Assembly: GCA_017881265.1 (NCBI GenBank)
Contig: JADGRA010000048.1
Location: 54,061-118,060 of the forward strand
Length of the DNA: 64,000 nt
Direction: 5' to 3'
Source of the DNA: Myxococcaceae bacterium
GTDB taxonomy: Bacteria; Myxococcota; Myxococcia; Myxococcales; Myxococcaceae
The first letter of the stretch is position 1; every line of letters starts with the position of its first letter. Of this stretch, positions 25,795-36,500 are shown one piece after another. The position numbers were made by a program, and so were the translations under genes. Under the pieces are notes generated by a model that was not told the DNA's origin, did not search any database, and saw only the letters and a program-made list of their open reading frames with translations.

Positions 25795-27423
25795 ATGTTG
25801 GAGACCGTAACCAAGGGCTTTCGAGCCGCCAAGCAACGGCTGACCGGGAAGGAGGAACTCACCGCCGAGCTGGTGGACGAGTCCCTGCGCGACGTCCGGG
25901 TTTCGCTGCTGGAAGCCGACGTCGCCTTCGAGGTGGTGAAGTCCTTCGTCGCCCGGGTCCGAGAGAAGGCGGTAGGGCAAACCGTCCAGACGCGAACAAC
26001 CGACCGGTCCGGTCGGGCGCTGAAGGCTTCGGCCGCTGACCAGTTCGTCAAAATCTGCCACGACGAGCTGGAGGCGTTGATGGGGCCGGTGGACACGGGC
26101 CTTCACCTGAAACCCAAGGGCCAGGTGTCCGGCGTCATGCTGGTGGGCCTTCAGGGCTCGGGGAAAACCACCACCACGGCGAAGCTGGCCAGCCACCTCC
26201 TCAAGCAGGGACGCAAGCCCCTGCTCGTGGCGGCCGACATCCAGCGGCCGGCGGCGGTGGAGCAGCTGCAGACGCTGGGCGAGCGCCTCGGGGTGCCCGT
26301 CTTCTTTCAGGGCGGACTGACGCCTCCGGAGCTGGCCCAAGCCGGCTACGCCGCCGCGCGGGAGCAGAAGCGTGACGTCGTGCTCCTGGACACCGCCGGC
26401 CGGCTGGCCATCGACGAAACCCTGATGGCGGAGCTCCAGGCGATGAAGGGGGCCGTCCGCCCGGACTCCGTCCTTTTGGTGTGTGACGCGATGATTGGAC
26501 AGGACGCCGTCCGCACGGCGAGCGAGTTCAACCGGCAGCTGGGCCTCGACGGCTTCATCCTCACCAAGCTGGACGGTGACGCCCGCGGTGGCGCCGCGCT
26601 GTCCATCAAGGAAGTCACCGGCAAGCCCATCAAGTTCCTTGGCCTCGGCGAGGCGCTGGACCGTCTGGAGGAGTTCCGGCCGGACGGGCTGGCCAGCCGC
26701 ATCCTCGGCTTCGGCGACATCGTCGGGCTGATGAAGGACTTCGAGTCGGTGGTCGACGAGGAGAAGGCCGAGGCGGACGCCGCCAAGCTGCTCACCGGCA
26801 CCTTCAACCTCAGGGACTTTGTCGAGCAAATCCGCACCGTCCGGAGGATGGGGCCGCTCAAGGACCTGCTGGAGAAGTTCCCTGTCTTCGGCGAGATGTC
26901 CGAGTCGCTGAACCCCGACGAGAAGGAACTCGGAAAAATCGAAGCCCTCTACGACTCGATGACGGAGAAGGAGCGGCTGCAGCCCAGCCTCATCGACGAC
27001 TCGCGCGCCGCACGGATTGCCCGGGGCTCGGGCCGGACGAAGAAGGACGTCGGCGAGTTGATGGGCAAGTACCGGATGATGCAGCAGGTGATGGGGGCCG
27101 TCGGGCAGAACCCTGGCCTGCTCGGCCGCATCCCCGGGTTCAAGCAGCTGGGTCAGCTCGCCCGGATGAAGAACATGGACATGGGCGCCCTCTTCGGCAA
27201 GGACGGGCCGATGATGGAACAGGCGCTGGGAGGCCGGGGACCCCTGCCAATGCCTTCCCTGGCGCCCGGGTACACCGCGCCCATGGGCCAGGCCGCGATG
27301 AACCGCGCCCGGCTGATGGGCTACTCCAACGCACCGACGACGAAGCCGGTGGACCGCGACGCGCTCAACGAGAAGCGCAAGCGCGAGCGGCAGGCCCGGA
27401 AGAAGAACCGGAAGCGGCGGTAG
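25795..27423 (+). CDS. ffh: Signal recognition particle protein Ffh (SRP54)
   Basis: GTPase (542 aa) that binds 4.5S RNA and hydrophobic signal sequences and delivers ribosomes to FtsY at the membrane. N domain at the start (LETVTKGFRAAKQRL), then G-domain motifs GLQGSGKTTTTAKLA, VLLDTAGRLAIDE and LTKLDGDARGG, then the methionine-rich M domain (KYRMMQQVMGAV, GQLARMKNMDMG). The protein is longer than usual, with an extra C-terminus of about 70 residues ending in a very basic run (EKRKRERQARKKNRKRR). Its stop lies only two bases from the stop of the convergent gene. Confidence 0.97.
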   Translation: MLETVTKGFRAAKQRLTGKEELTAELVDESLRDVRVSLLEADVAFEVVKSFVARVREKAVGQTVQTRTTDRSGRALKASAADQFVKICHDELEALMGPVDTGLHLKPKGQVSGVMLVGLQGSGKTTTTAKLASHLLKQGRKPLLVAADIQRPAAVEQLQTLGERLGVPVFFQGGLTPPELAQAGYAAAREQKRDVVLLDTAGRLAIDETLMAELQAMKGAVRPDSVLLVCDAMIGQDAVRTASEFNRQLGLDGFILTKLDGDARGGAALSIKEVTGKPIKFLGLGEALDRLEEFRPDGLASRILGFGDIVGLMKDFESVVDEEKAEADAAKLLTGTFNLRDFVEQIRTVRRMGPLKDLLEKFPVFGEMSESLNPDEKELGKIEALYDSMTEKERLQPSLIDDSRAARIARGSGRTKKDVGELMGKYRMMQQVMGAVGQNPGLLGRIPGFKQLGQLARMKNMDMGALFGKDGPMMEQALGGRGPLPMPSLAPGYTAPMGQAAMNRARLMGYSNAPTTKPVDRDALNEKRKRERQARKKNRKRR

Positions 27424-27425
27424 GG

Positions 27426-28541
27426 TTACTCGGCCTCGCCCGGCTCCGGCTCGGCGAGCCGAGGCACCACCAACCCCCGCGACAGACGGCGCAGCACCTT
27501 CCGCCGTTGGCGGTGCTTGTAGCGCACGTGGGCACTGTCGCCGAGTTCGTTGGTGGTGGCCGTCCGCTCGTCCAGAATCTGGAACTCCACGAGGGTGAAG
27601 GTGACACGGCCCTTGCGCTCGCGGGAGTCCTTGTCCGGGGGCGGCAGCCAGGCGTCCAGCCGCAGGGGCAAGTCCACCACGAAGTTGAGGACACGGTAGG
27701 CCGCGCCGCTGAAGGGGTTGCCCGCGCTGGCCTCGCGGTCCTCGAAGTTCGGGTCGAGGTGCAAGTCGTTGGCGTGCGCGGCGAAGTGCGGGAAGTCGCG
27801 CAGCAGGCTCTTGAAGGGCAACAGCGAATTCTCCGTTTGCCCGGGGACGACGAAGTTGAACGGAAAGAGGCGCTGGGTGAGGAAGTACAGCACCGGGAGG
27901 ATGTCGGCCCGGGTGCGGGTGACGATGCGGAAGCGCGTCTTGTCGTAGACCTGCGCTGCCACCGTCTCCTTCTTGGCCAACAGCTTGGTGATGAGCGACT
28001 CGCGCGTCTTCACCGAGTGGTAAAATTCCGAAATGGGAAGGCCCTTGGCCCGGGCCTCGTCCATCGCCCCGGACACCTTGCGAATGGCCATGTCCGCCAG
28101 GTCGGCCTCGGACACGGCCAGCCGGTACTGGAGGTCCCGCCCCTCGATGTGCTGCACGACGTGCATGCACTTCAGAACAATGCAGGCGATGCGGCGGAGC
28201 CGCGGCTCCTTCAGCCCGCAGGCGCAGAGAAAGACGTCGTGCAACTCCTGCGGTCGCGCCACCGCCTCGGCCACCCGGTAGCCGAACGTCCGGCGCAGGT
28301 ACTCCACCGCCTCGTCAAGCACCCGGCGCGCCCAGGCCTCGTCCTGCGGCTGGGTGAGGTCCAGGCAGCACAGGCGCAGGAAGCGGTCCACCTCGTCCCG
28401 GGTCCGGAAGTGCAGCCGACGCCAGTCGACGATGCTGCCCCCCCGGAGGATGAGGCGGACGCGTTCCAGCTCCTTGAGACCCATCTCCTGGACCGGCCGA
28501 ATGGGCAAGTCAGGCAGCGCCGGCTCGAGCGGAAGTCGCAT
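27426..28541 (-). CDS. Conserved myxobacterial protein, RelA/SpoT-like (TIGR04552-type)
   Basis: A 371-aa cytoplasmic protein. It looks like a family annotated only by number in myxobacteria (I recall TIGR04552). The middle, SVKTRESLITKLLAKKET followed by VYDKTRFRIVTRTRADILPV, has the shape of a RelA/SpoT nucleotidyltransferase core (K-x-R-xSI..K then a D-x-x-R-x-R-x-V strand), so alarmone-like chemistry is possible but unproven. It starts 33 bases after gltJ on the same strand, so it may be the last gene of the gliding transcription unit. Confidence 0.65.
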   Translation of the reverse strand: MRLPLEPALPDLPIRPVQEMGLKELERVRLILRGGSIVDWRRLHFRTRDEVDRFLRLCCLDLTQPQDEAWARRVLDEAVEYLRRTFGYRVAEAVARPQELHDVFLCACGLKEPRLRRIACIVLKCMHVVQHIEGRDLQYRLAVSEADLADMAIRKVSGAMDEARAKGLPISEFYHSVKTRESLITKLLAKKETVAAQVYDKTRFRIVTRTRADILPVLYFLTQRLFPFNFVVPGQTENSLLPFKSLLRDFPHFAAHANDLHLDPNFEDREASAGNPFSGAAYRVLNFVVDLPLRLDAWLPPPDKDSRERKGRVTFTLVEFQILDERTATTNELGDSAHVRYKHRQRRKVLRRLSRGLVVPRLAEPEPGEAE

Positions 28542-28574
28542 CGCGGGGGAGGGGTCGAGCTTGTGGGGGAGGCG

Positions 28575-30374
28575 CTAGAACTTGAAGGGGAAGTCGACGG
28601 CCTGGCCGGGCGAGTAGCGGTGCTTGGGGAACTGCCACGTCTTGACCAGCCCAGTCATGCAGGTGGCGAAGTAGGAACTCTTGTACCCCTCGGTGCCCGG
28701 CCCGACGTTGGTCGTCTTGCCGGAGGTCTGGATGACCCAGTGCATCACCAGGGTCCCGTGGAGGTTGGGGTCCCGGGATTTCTGCTCGTCCACGCAGCGC
28801 ACCATGGAGGCCTTGTTCGCCAGCACCACCGACATGATGTCCCCGTCGCCCACCTTCTCCGGAACGTCCGTCACCCCCGGCGCCGGCGGCACGTAGGCCG
28901 TCTTCTTGCTCTTGTCCCCGGCGGCCGGCGCGGCCTTCTTTCCATCGGGCGTCCCGAAGACCTCATCGAAGAGGTCATCGGCCTTGTTGCGCGGGTGGGA
29001 GGCTTCGATGGTGTCCTTGGCCGGGCCCTCCAGCGTGGACGCGCTGGCATTGCTGCCCTTCGAGGCGCCGGACCGGCGTGTCCCTTTCTTCGGTGGCGAC
29101 TCCACCGCGGGCACCGGGTTGGGCGCCTTGGCCAGCCCGGGCGGGGGCACCGTGGGGGACGGCGGCTTGGGGCCGGCGCTGGCCGTCGCCAAGTCAGGGC
29201 TGCCGGTGACGGGCGGCGATGGGGGCACCACTGGGGTGGGCACCGGCGGCGGCGGCGTTACCACGGCCACCACCGGAGCAGGCTTGTGCATCGTCTGGAA
29301 GATGAGGAAGCCCACCACCACCACCAGCAGGGCGACGACGGCGCCCAGGGCTGCCAGGCCAATGGTGATTCCCTTGCGGGAGGCCGTCCCGGAGGAGGTG
29401 GCGGTCCGGTAGGCAAAGGGGGTGGGTACCGTGGGCGCGCCATTGCCCGCGGGGCGGACGGCCGGCATCGCCGTGGAGGATGGGCCGGGCCGCTTCACCG
29501 GCTCCTCGGGCACTTCCAGGATGGACCTCGGCGCGGGCGGGGGCGGCTCCTTGGGAGGCGGCGGCTTGTTCAGCGCGTCTATCTCGTCCTTCACCAGCGA
29601 GGCCAGCGCAGCGGTGGCAGTCGGCCGGAAGCCGGTGTCCGCAGTGGCGGTTGCCACCGGCACCTCGGAGCGGACGGTGCGCGTCATGCCCCCGGCGCTG
29701 AAGGCGGACTCCACCGGGACCGTCATCACCGTCGGGGGCACCGGCGTCGCCCCGGCGGGGGCGAACATGGGACGCGCCGGCCGAGGCGCCAACAGCGCGG
29801 CCAGCTCGCCCACGTCGGACAGGGGAATCCAGTCCGGAAGGCCCTGCCGCCAGGTGAGGCTGTCGGGCCCAATCTCGCCGCGGTCCCAGAGTTCCTTCAC
29901 CCGGCTCTCGGTGAGGGGGCCGGTCTGGACCTCATTCACCGCGACGAACCATTCGTAACCGGCTGCGGGCGGCGGCGGGGGCACCGGCGTCGGTGTGCCG
30001 GGCTGGGACATCTCGGCGAACCGCTTCACCGACTCCCCATCCATCACCCGGGTGGAGTCCGTGTCGTCGGGCGGCTGGAACGGGTTGGTGACGGCCGTCC
30101 CTTCCCCGCCGAGGGCCTGGTCGAAGGCCGCCCCAATCTCGTCCTCGTCCACGCCGCTGAAGATGTTGTTGGCGTCCTCGGTGGGGACGTCCGGCGCAGC
30201 GGCCGGTGCATCCGCTTCCTGCAACCCCTCCACTGCGCTCTCGGCGTCGGTGTCGGGGCGGCGGACATGGATGACATGCCCGCACTTCTTGCAGCGCACC
30301 TTGACCCCGCGCGGGCCAACCTTCTCGTCGCTGATGTTGTACTGCGCGCGGCAGCTGTCGCAGGCGAAGCGCAT
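28575..30374 (-). CDS. gltJ: Gliding motility protein GltJ (AgmX) homologue
   Basis: A 599-aa inner-membrane protein of the Glt focal-adhesion machinery. The N-terminus is a zinc ribbon with Cys 5/8 (CDSC) and 28/31 (CKKC). A GYF_2 domain follows at about 140-196 (YEWFVAVNEVQTGPLTESRV). After a long Pro-rich region comes one membrane helix (GLAALGAVVALLVVVVGFL) and a second Pro-rich stretch. The C-terminal ~110 residues are the TonB-like AgmX/PglI domain (NLHGTLVMHWVIQTSGK, FATCMTGLVKTWQFPK). In M. xanthus the zinc ribbon and GYF parts contact the polarity GTPase MglA and AglZ. The ATG at 30374 is chosen because the zinc ribbon starts there. Confidence 0.88.
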   Translation of the reverse strand: MRFACDSCRAQYNISDEKVGPRGVKVRCKKCGHVIHVRRPDTDAESAVEGLQEADAPAAAPDVPTEDANNIFSGVDEDEIGAAFDQALGGEGTAVTNPFQPPDDTDSTRVMDGESVKRFAEMSQPGTPTPVPPPPPAAGYEWFVAVNEVQTGPLTESRVKELWDRGEIGPDSLTWRQGLPDWIPLSDVGELAALLAPRPARPMFAPAGATPVPPTVMTVPVESAFSAGGMTRTVRSEVPVATATADTGFRPTATAALASLVKDEIDALNKPPPPKEPPPPAPRSILEVPEEPVKRPGPSSTAMPAVRPAGNGAPTVPTPFAYRTATSSGTASRKGITIGLAALGAVVALLVVVVGFLIFQTMHKPAPVVAVVTPPPPVPTPVVPPSPPVTGSPDLATASAGPKPPSPTVPPPGLAKAPNPVPAVESPPKKGTRRSGASKGSNASASTLEGPAKDTIEASHPRNKADDLFDEVFGTPDGKKAAPAAGDKSKKTAYVPPAPGVTDVPEKVGDGDIMSVVLANKASMVRCVDEQKSRDPNLHGTLVMHWVIQTSGKTTNVGPGTEGYKSSYFATCMTGLVKTWQFPKHRYSPGQAVDFPFKF

Positions 30375-30530
30375 CGGGACTGGCGAAGCCTCTGAAAGGT
30401 CGAGGGTTTTGTCCGCCAGAATGACCTTACACCGGCCCTGGCGGCACCGGTCAAGGAACCCAGGGCCTACCCCCCCGTACCCCAACCGATGCTGCCAGTA
30501 AACGCACGGCGGGGGGGCGGGGACTTAGGG

Positions 30531-33500
30531 CTACTTCCGGCTGGGGACCTCGACGGCGGTGCCGACGGCCGCCCGGAGGGTGGCCAGGTCCTCGGAGACC
30601 GCAAACGTCATCAGCTCCCGCATCTTCTCTTTCGGTGAAATGCGGTAGGCGGACCCGGTTTCCCCCTGCACCAGGCGCTTCACCGGCTCGACGTCCCCGG
30701 CGACGAAGAGGGCGCAACGGACCCCGGTGAGTTCGGCACCTTCCAGGTATTCCTTGAGGACGTCGGTGTTGCCGCGCCGCAGGACGTCCTGGGCGGCACG
30801 GGCGAGGGCCACCCGGGCGGAGTCCGGGAGGGCCGGCTCGAGCTTCTGGCGCTCAGCCTCGATGACGGCGTGGGGGGCGGTCCAGCGCCAGCTGAAGCCG
30901 GCCAGGGCAAGGGCGGCCTGGAAGACGGCGTCCAGCTGTTCGGGGAGGAGGCGCTGGGCCAGGGCAAGCTCGGGGCGCAGGCCGGCCAGCGTCCGGCCGA
31001 GTAAGGCGTAGGTGTCGCGCTGGCCGTCCTTGTCCAGTTCCTTGAAGAAGCGCCCGCCGACCTTCAGGGACACCGGGTGGGTCTGACAAATCTCGATGCC
31101 CACCAGGGGTTCCGGGGCGGCCTCGGTGGTGCGCTTGGCCAGCTTGTCCCGGGTGGCCACCAGGAAGGGGGAGAAGAGCTCCACCGTGTCCATGCCCAGA
31201 AGCTTCGCCACCGAGCGGTAGTGGTGAATCTGGTACTCGGGCGCGGTGCTGACGTCGATGCGGTGGCGCTTGGGGTTGATGCCCACCTGGCTCAGCGACG
31301 TCGCGAAGAGGTAACCGGCGTGCTGGAAGAGCAGGCCCAGAATCTCCGCCACCGGTGTTCGCAGCTTGGGATGGAAGAGCTGGCCAGTCCACAGCCGGTC
31401 GGTGAGTCCGCGCTGGGGGATTTCCCGCTTCTTGGCGTACGGGCCCAGCTTGGTGAGGATTTCCTTCTCCGCCGGCCCCGGGTCGCCCAGGATGCCGGAC
31501 ACCACCTGGGCCGCCATCCACGCGCCGTCGTAGTCCTTGCGCTTGGCGGCCAATTCGGCCAGCGCGGACGCCACCTTGCGCGGGTTCTGGCTGCCTGCAA
31601 GCGCACGGCGGTAGGCGGCCACCGCCTTTTCCTCGCTGCCGGCAATCTTCGCCAGGAGGTCCCCGTACGTCTCCTGGACGGCGGCGTCGTCGGGGAGACC
31701 GGCGGCGGCGACCTGGAAGGCCATCAGCGCTTCCTGCGGCTGCTTCAGCACCTGGTGGTAGAGGTCCCCCAGCGTCTTCCACAGCACCATGCGAGCGGCG
31801 TGGGTGTCCTCCGTCTTCGGCAGCCGCTGAATCATCCGTGCGTAGTTCTCCTCGAGCGACTTCCAGTCCTTCTCCGAGGAGAGGAGCTGCTCGATGGCAC
31901 CGAAGGCCTCGACGAACCGCGGGTCCAGCTCGAGCGCGGCGTTGAAGGCATCCACGGCGCGCGCCACATCCTTCACATCGTCGCGGTAGGCCTCGCCGAG
32001 CGCAAACCACACCCGCTTGGCCCGCTGCGGGTCCGCATGCATCGCCGGGGTCTGCAACATCCGCTCGAGGATTTCGGCCGCCTTCTGCGACTGCCGGGTC
32101 TCCCGGTAGAGCATGTAGAGGGCGTCCATCACGTCCACGTCGTCCGGCCGGAGGCGGTGGGCCTGGACGTACGCGTCGATGGCGATGTGGGAGTCCTTCA
32201 GCTTCTCGCGGGCCAGCTTGCCCAGCTCGAGGGCGGCGTCGGCCTTGGCGTCCCCGTCCAGCGACTGGAGCAAGCTTTGCCGGTACTCGGCCGAGCGCTC
32301 CCACTGGGCGTTGGCGTCCGCTAGCTGGATGAGCGCCCGCAGGGTGGGCTCGTGGCCCGGGTCGATGGCGAGCGCCTTCTCGAAGTTGTTCTGCGCGCGG
32401 TCCGGCTGGTTGAGGGAGCTGTGGACCTCGCCAATCTGCCAGTACACCTCCACCACTTCGAGGTCGGTGAGGTCCTCCCGGTGGTGGATGAGGATGGTCT
32501 GCAGCACCTTGAGGGCCTGGTCGTGCCGCTGCGCAAGGACCAGTAGGTGAGCGTAGCCCTCCAGGGCGGGCAGGTAGGTGGCATCGAGCTGGTAGGCGTG
32601 CTCGTAGTGCTCGAGGGCGGCGTCGCGGCGGCCCAGCTTCTCGGCCACGTAGCCCAGCCGGTACACCTGGCGGCAGAGCTCCTTGTCGGCCCCGCCCTCC
32701 GGCTCGGCCGCTGCACGCGCCCGGAGCTGGCGCACCACCACTTCCAGCATGGCCTCGGCGCGCTCCCAGGCCTCCCGGGCGATGTACAGGTCTGCCAGGG
32801 GCAGGGCCGCATCCAGCAGGTCCGGCTGGTGGCGGGTGGCCTCCTCGTACCAGTGCGTCGCGGCGGCGACGTCCTCCCGCCGCTCGCTGTGGAAGCGGGC
32901 CAGGGCTAGCTCCGCCTGGGCCTTCTCGGTCGGGTCCTCGGCCGCGCGCGCCTCGGCGGCGAGGACGCTTTCATACGCGTCCCAGTCCTGCTCGGCCTCG
33001 TGGATGCCCCGCAGGGCCCGCAGCGTGGGGAGGTGGTCGGGGTTGAGGCGGAGGGCCTCGGCGTACCACCCCTTGGCGGTGCCGACGTCCTGCAGCATGT
33101 CCTCGTTGATTTTCCCCATCCGGTGAAACAGCTCGACCGCCTCCGGACTGCGCCCCATCACCTGGGACTCCTGGTGCAGCACGTCCAGGGCGAAGGGCCA
33201 GTTCCCGCTTCTCTCGTACAGCAGCCCGAGGGCGTGCATGGCAGGCCGGTGGGTGGGGTCGACTTGCAGCGCAGCCTGGTAGGCGTCGACGGCCCGGTCG
33301 GCGCGCCGCAGCTGGTCCCGGTAGACGTCGCCCACCTGGACGTAGAGGTCCGCCTGTTCCTGCACCTCGGTGGCCAGCTGGATGTGGCGCTCCAGGACGG
33401 CGACCAGGTCCTCCCAGCGGCCCTGGGCCAGCCTCAGCCGTTCGAGGGTCTTGATGGCCTGCAGGTTGGTGGGGTCGAGGGTGAGGATGCCCTCCACGCA

Positions 33501-36500
33501 GGCATCCGCGTTAGCGGCGTTCTGGTAGGTGTCCTCCCAGATGGCGGCGGAGCGGAAGAGGATGTGCACCTTCGCCCGGTAGTCCTCCGTCAGCTCGAGC
33601 TGCCTCTCATACACGGCCAGCAAGTCCGCCGGCCGGTTGAGCCGGGTGTAGAGGCGTTCCAGGGCGTCCACCGCTTCGCGGTTCTGCGGGTCGAGCTCCA
33701 GGGCCGCCCGGTAGGCGTCGACCGCGGCCTCGTCATCGCCGAGGTCGCGCTCCTGGACCTGCGCCACCTCCACCTGGATGCGGGCCCGCTCCTCGAGCGA
33801 GGGGGCCAAATCGCGCGCCCGGCTGAGGGTGGCGGCGAGGTCCCCCCACATGTGCTGGTCCCGGTACAGTTTGGCCAGCTCGGCCAGCGTCTCGGTGTCC
33901 GGCTCGAGGTCCAGCGCCCGGCGCAGCGCGGCCGCCCCCTCGTCGACGTTGTTGAGGCGCTCGACGTAGGTGCGGGAGATGTCCCGAAGAATCTGCTTGC
34001 GGGCCTCGATGGAGGGCGCGGCCTCCAGCTTCTGTTCCAGGGCGACGATGTAGTCCTGGTCCCGCCCACGGTGCGAGAAGATGCTGGCCAGCGCGTCGAG
34101 CGCGGAGGCGTTGGTGGGGTCGAACTCGAGAATCTTCCGGAGCGCGGCCTCGGCGGCGGCCGCATCGTCCAGGTTCTTGTCCTGGACGCGTGCCAGGACG
34201 AGGTACAGCCGCGTGGCCAGGGGCCCCCGTGGCAACTCATCCGCCACCTGTTCATACACGGCCGCCAGCTCTTCGTAGGAACCGGTCTCCTCGGCCAGCC
34301 GCTCGACGTCCTCCCGCAGGGCATCGTCGGAGGGGTCGAGCTGAAGCGCCCGGCAGAGGGCCAGGAAGGCGCTGTCCTTCTGGCCCAGCTTCTGCTCCCG
34401 CACCTTGCCCAGGTCGCGCAGGGCGCGCGTCTTCTCCTCCTCGGTGACGAGGTTGGGCAGGTACCGGTCCACCAGCTGCGCGTGGGCCCGCCAGTCACTC
34501 ACCACGGCGTAGAGGGCGAGCAGTCTTTCGTAGGCGGTGCGGTTGGCCGGGTCGACGTCCAGCAGGCGCTCCAGCACCGGGGCGGCCGACTCGGGCTTGC
34601 CGCCCGGACCGGTCCAGAGGTCCGCCATCTCGAAGAGGGTGGCCACCACCTGGTCGCGCTCTTCCAGGCGCTGGTAGACCTCCGCCTTCAGCTCGAGCGC
34701 CCGCACCGCGTCGCCGAAGGCGCGCAGGGTGACAAACACCTGCCGGACCCGGTCCAGCTCCGGGATGGAGTGCGGCTCGATTTCCAGCGCCCGGCGCGCC
34801 GCGTCCAGCGCCTCCTCCCGCCGCTGCATCTCCGCGAGGACCTCGGCGAGATTCAGCCGGATGGACTTCACGCCCGCCGCATCATCCTGCAGCGGGATGA
34901 GGCGGCGCAGCACCACCACCAGGTCCTCGCGACGGCCCAGTTCGGCAAGGACGTCGCGCAGCGTCTCCAACGCGCCGCGGTGTCGCGCGTCTCGCTCCAG
35001 GGCCGAGCGCAGCGGCGCCACGGCCTCCTCGGGGCGGCCCAGCTTGCGGTACAGCACCGTGCCAAGGCGCTCGTCGATGCGCACCTGCTCGCGTGGCTCC
35101 GTCACCTGCACGCGGCGCCCGGCGAGCAGCGCGCGCAAGTCCTCCCAGCGCTCGGCCTTCTCCAGCGCCTGCTCCAGGGCGGTGAAGGCCTGGTCGCTTC
35201 GTGGGTTCTTCGCATGTAGCTCGCTGTACAACTCGATGGAGGCTTCGAGGTCGGCCAGGCCCTCGGCCGACACCTTCACCATCTTGGACAGGATGCGCTC
35301 GCGCTCGGCCCCGGTGGCCACGTCTCGCTGGATGCGCAAGGCGGCAAACAGGCGGTCCTGACGTCCGGCCGCCTCGTACAGCGGCTCCAGTTGCCGGGCA
35401 GCGAGGACATTCTTCGGGTCCAGCGCCAGGACGCGCTCGGCGGCGTCGATGGCCCGCGGGGCATCCTCCAGGTCGACCTGTGCCACCTGGGCCAGGCGCA
35501 GAAGCAGCTGCACCTTCTCGCCCGGGTCCCCCGTGCGCTTCTCCAACTCGTCGAGGGTGGCGACCAGGCGGTCCGGCCGCGAACCGGACGCGTACAGGCG
35601 CACCAGGGCCTGCAGCGCGGGGACGGCCAGGCCCGGGTCCAGGGTGCGCGCCCGTTCATAGCTGAGGATGGCCTTGGCCGGGTCGGCGAGGCGCTGCTCG
35701 AAGAGTTCACCCAGGCGGAAGGACACGTGCGCGGCGTCGGTGGCCTCGGCGATGCGCGGCAGCGCTTCCTCGTACAGCCCGGCCAGCTCCTCGTGGGACT
35801 TGGCCACGTCGGCCAGCTTGTCCAGACGCTCGCGGAGGGCGGCGTCGTTGGGGTCTTCCTTGAAGGCCTGCAAAAGGGCGAGGAAGGCCGGCTCCATCTC
35901 CCGCGCGGACTCGCGCAGCGTGGCGAGCTCCACCAGGAGCGTCTTGCGCTCGAAGGGGTCCGGGGAGACGGCCACCCGGGTTTCAATCGCCTGGGCCAGC
36001 TTGGGGCCCCCGGCGCCGGCGCGGTAGGCGCCGAGGAGCAGTTCCACGGCCACCTTGTTCTGCGGGTCCTTCTGGACCAGTTCCTCCACCCGGGGCAGCG
36101 CCACGGCGTGGCGAGGTTCCACGGCGAGGACTTCCCGGTACAGCTCCAGGGCCGAGAACTTGTCCAGAAGGCGCAGCTCGCGCACCTCGCCGAGACGCGC
36201 CTTGAGTTCCAGGACGGCGTGCCCATCGGCCAAGGCGGCGCGCCGCGCCAGCACGTCGGCCACCTCCGGCCAGCGCTCGGCCCGGGTGCAGAGGACGTCC
36301 ATGCGCTCGAGAGCCTCGGCGTCGTCCGGTTTGAGTTCCAGGAGGCGGCGCAGGGTGGCCAGGGCGCCCACCGCGTCCTGCAGAGACTTTTCCTGCAGGT
36401 CGGCCATGCGCAGCAGGAGTGCCGTCTTGGCCGGGGCGGCGTCCGCCACGGCCAGCTGGCGGCGCAGCACCTCCAGGACTTCGGCCGGCCGGCCCGCCTG

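Noticed and set aside
25168..28170. 1000-aa minus-strand open frame across the amidohydrolase and ffh
   Set aside because: Covers two well-supported plus-strand genes and is low-complexity His/Gln/Arg sequence.
27507..30395. 962-aa plus-strand open frame opposite gltJ and the RelA/SpoT-like gene
   Set aside because: Antisense shadow; zinc ribbon, GYF and AgmX/PglI domains are on the minus strand.
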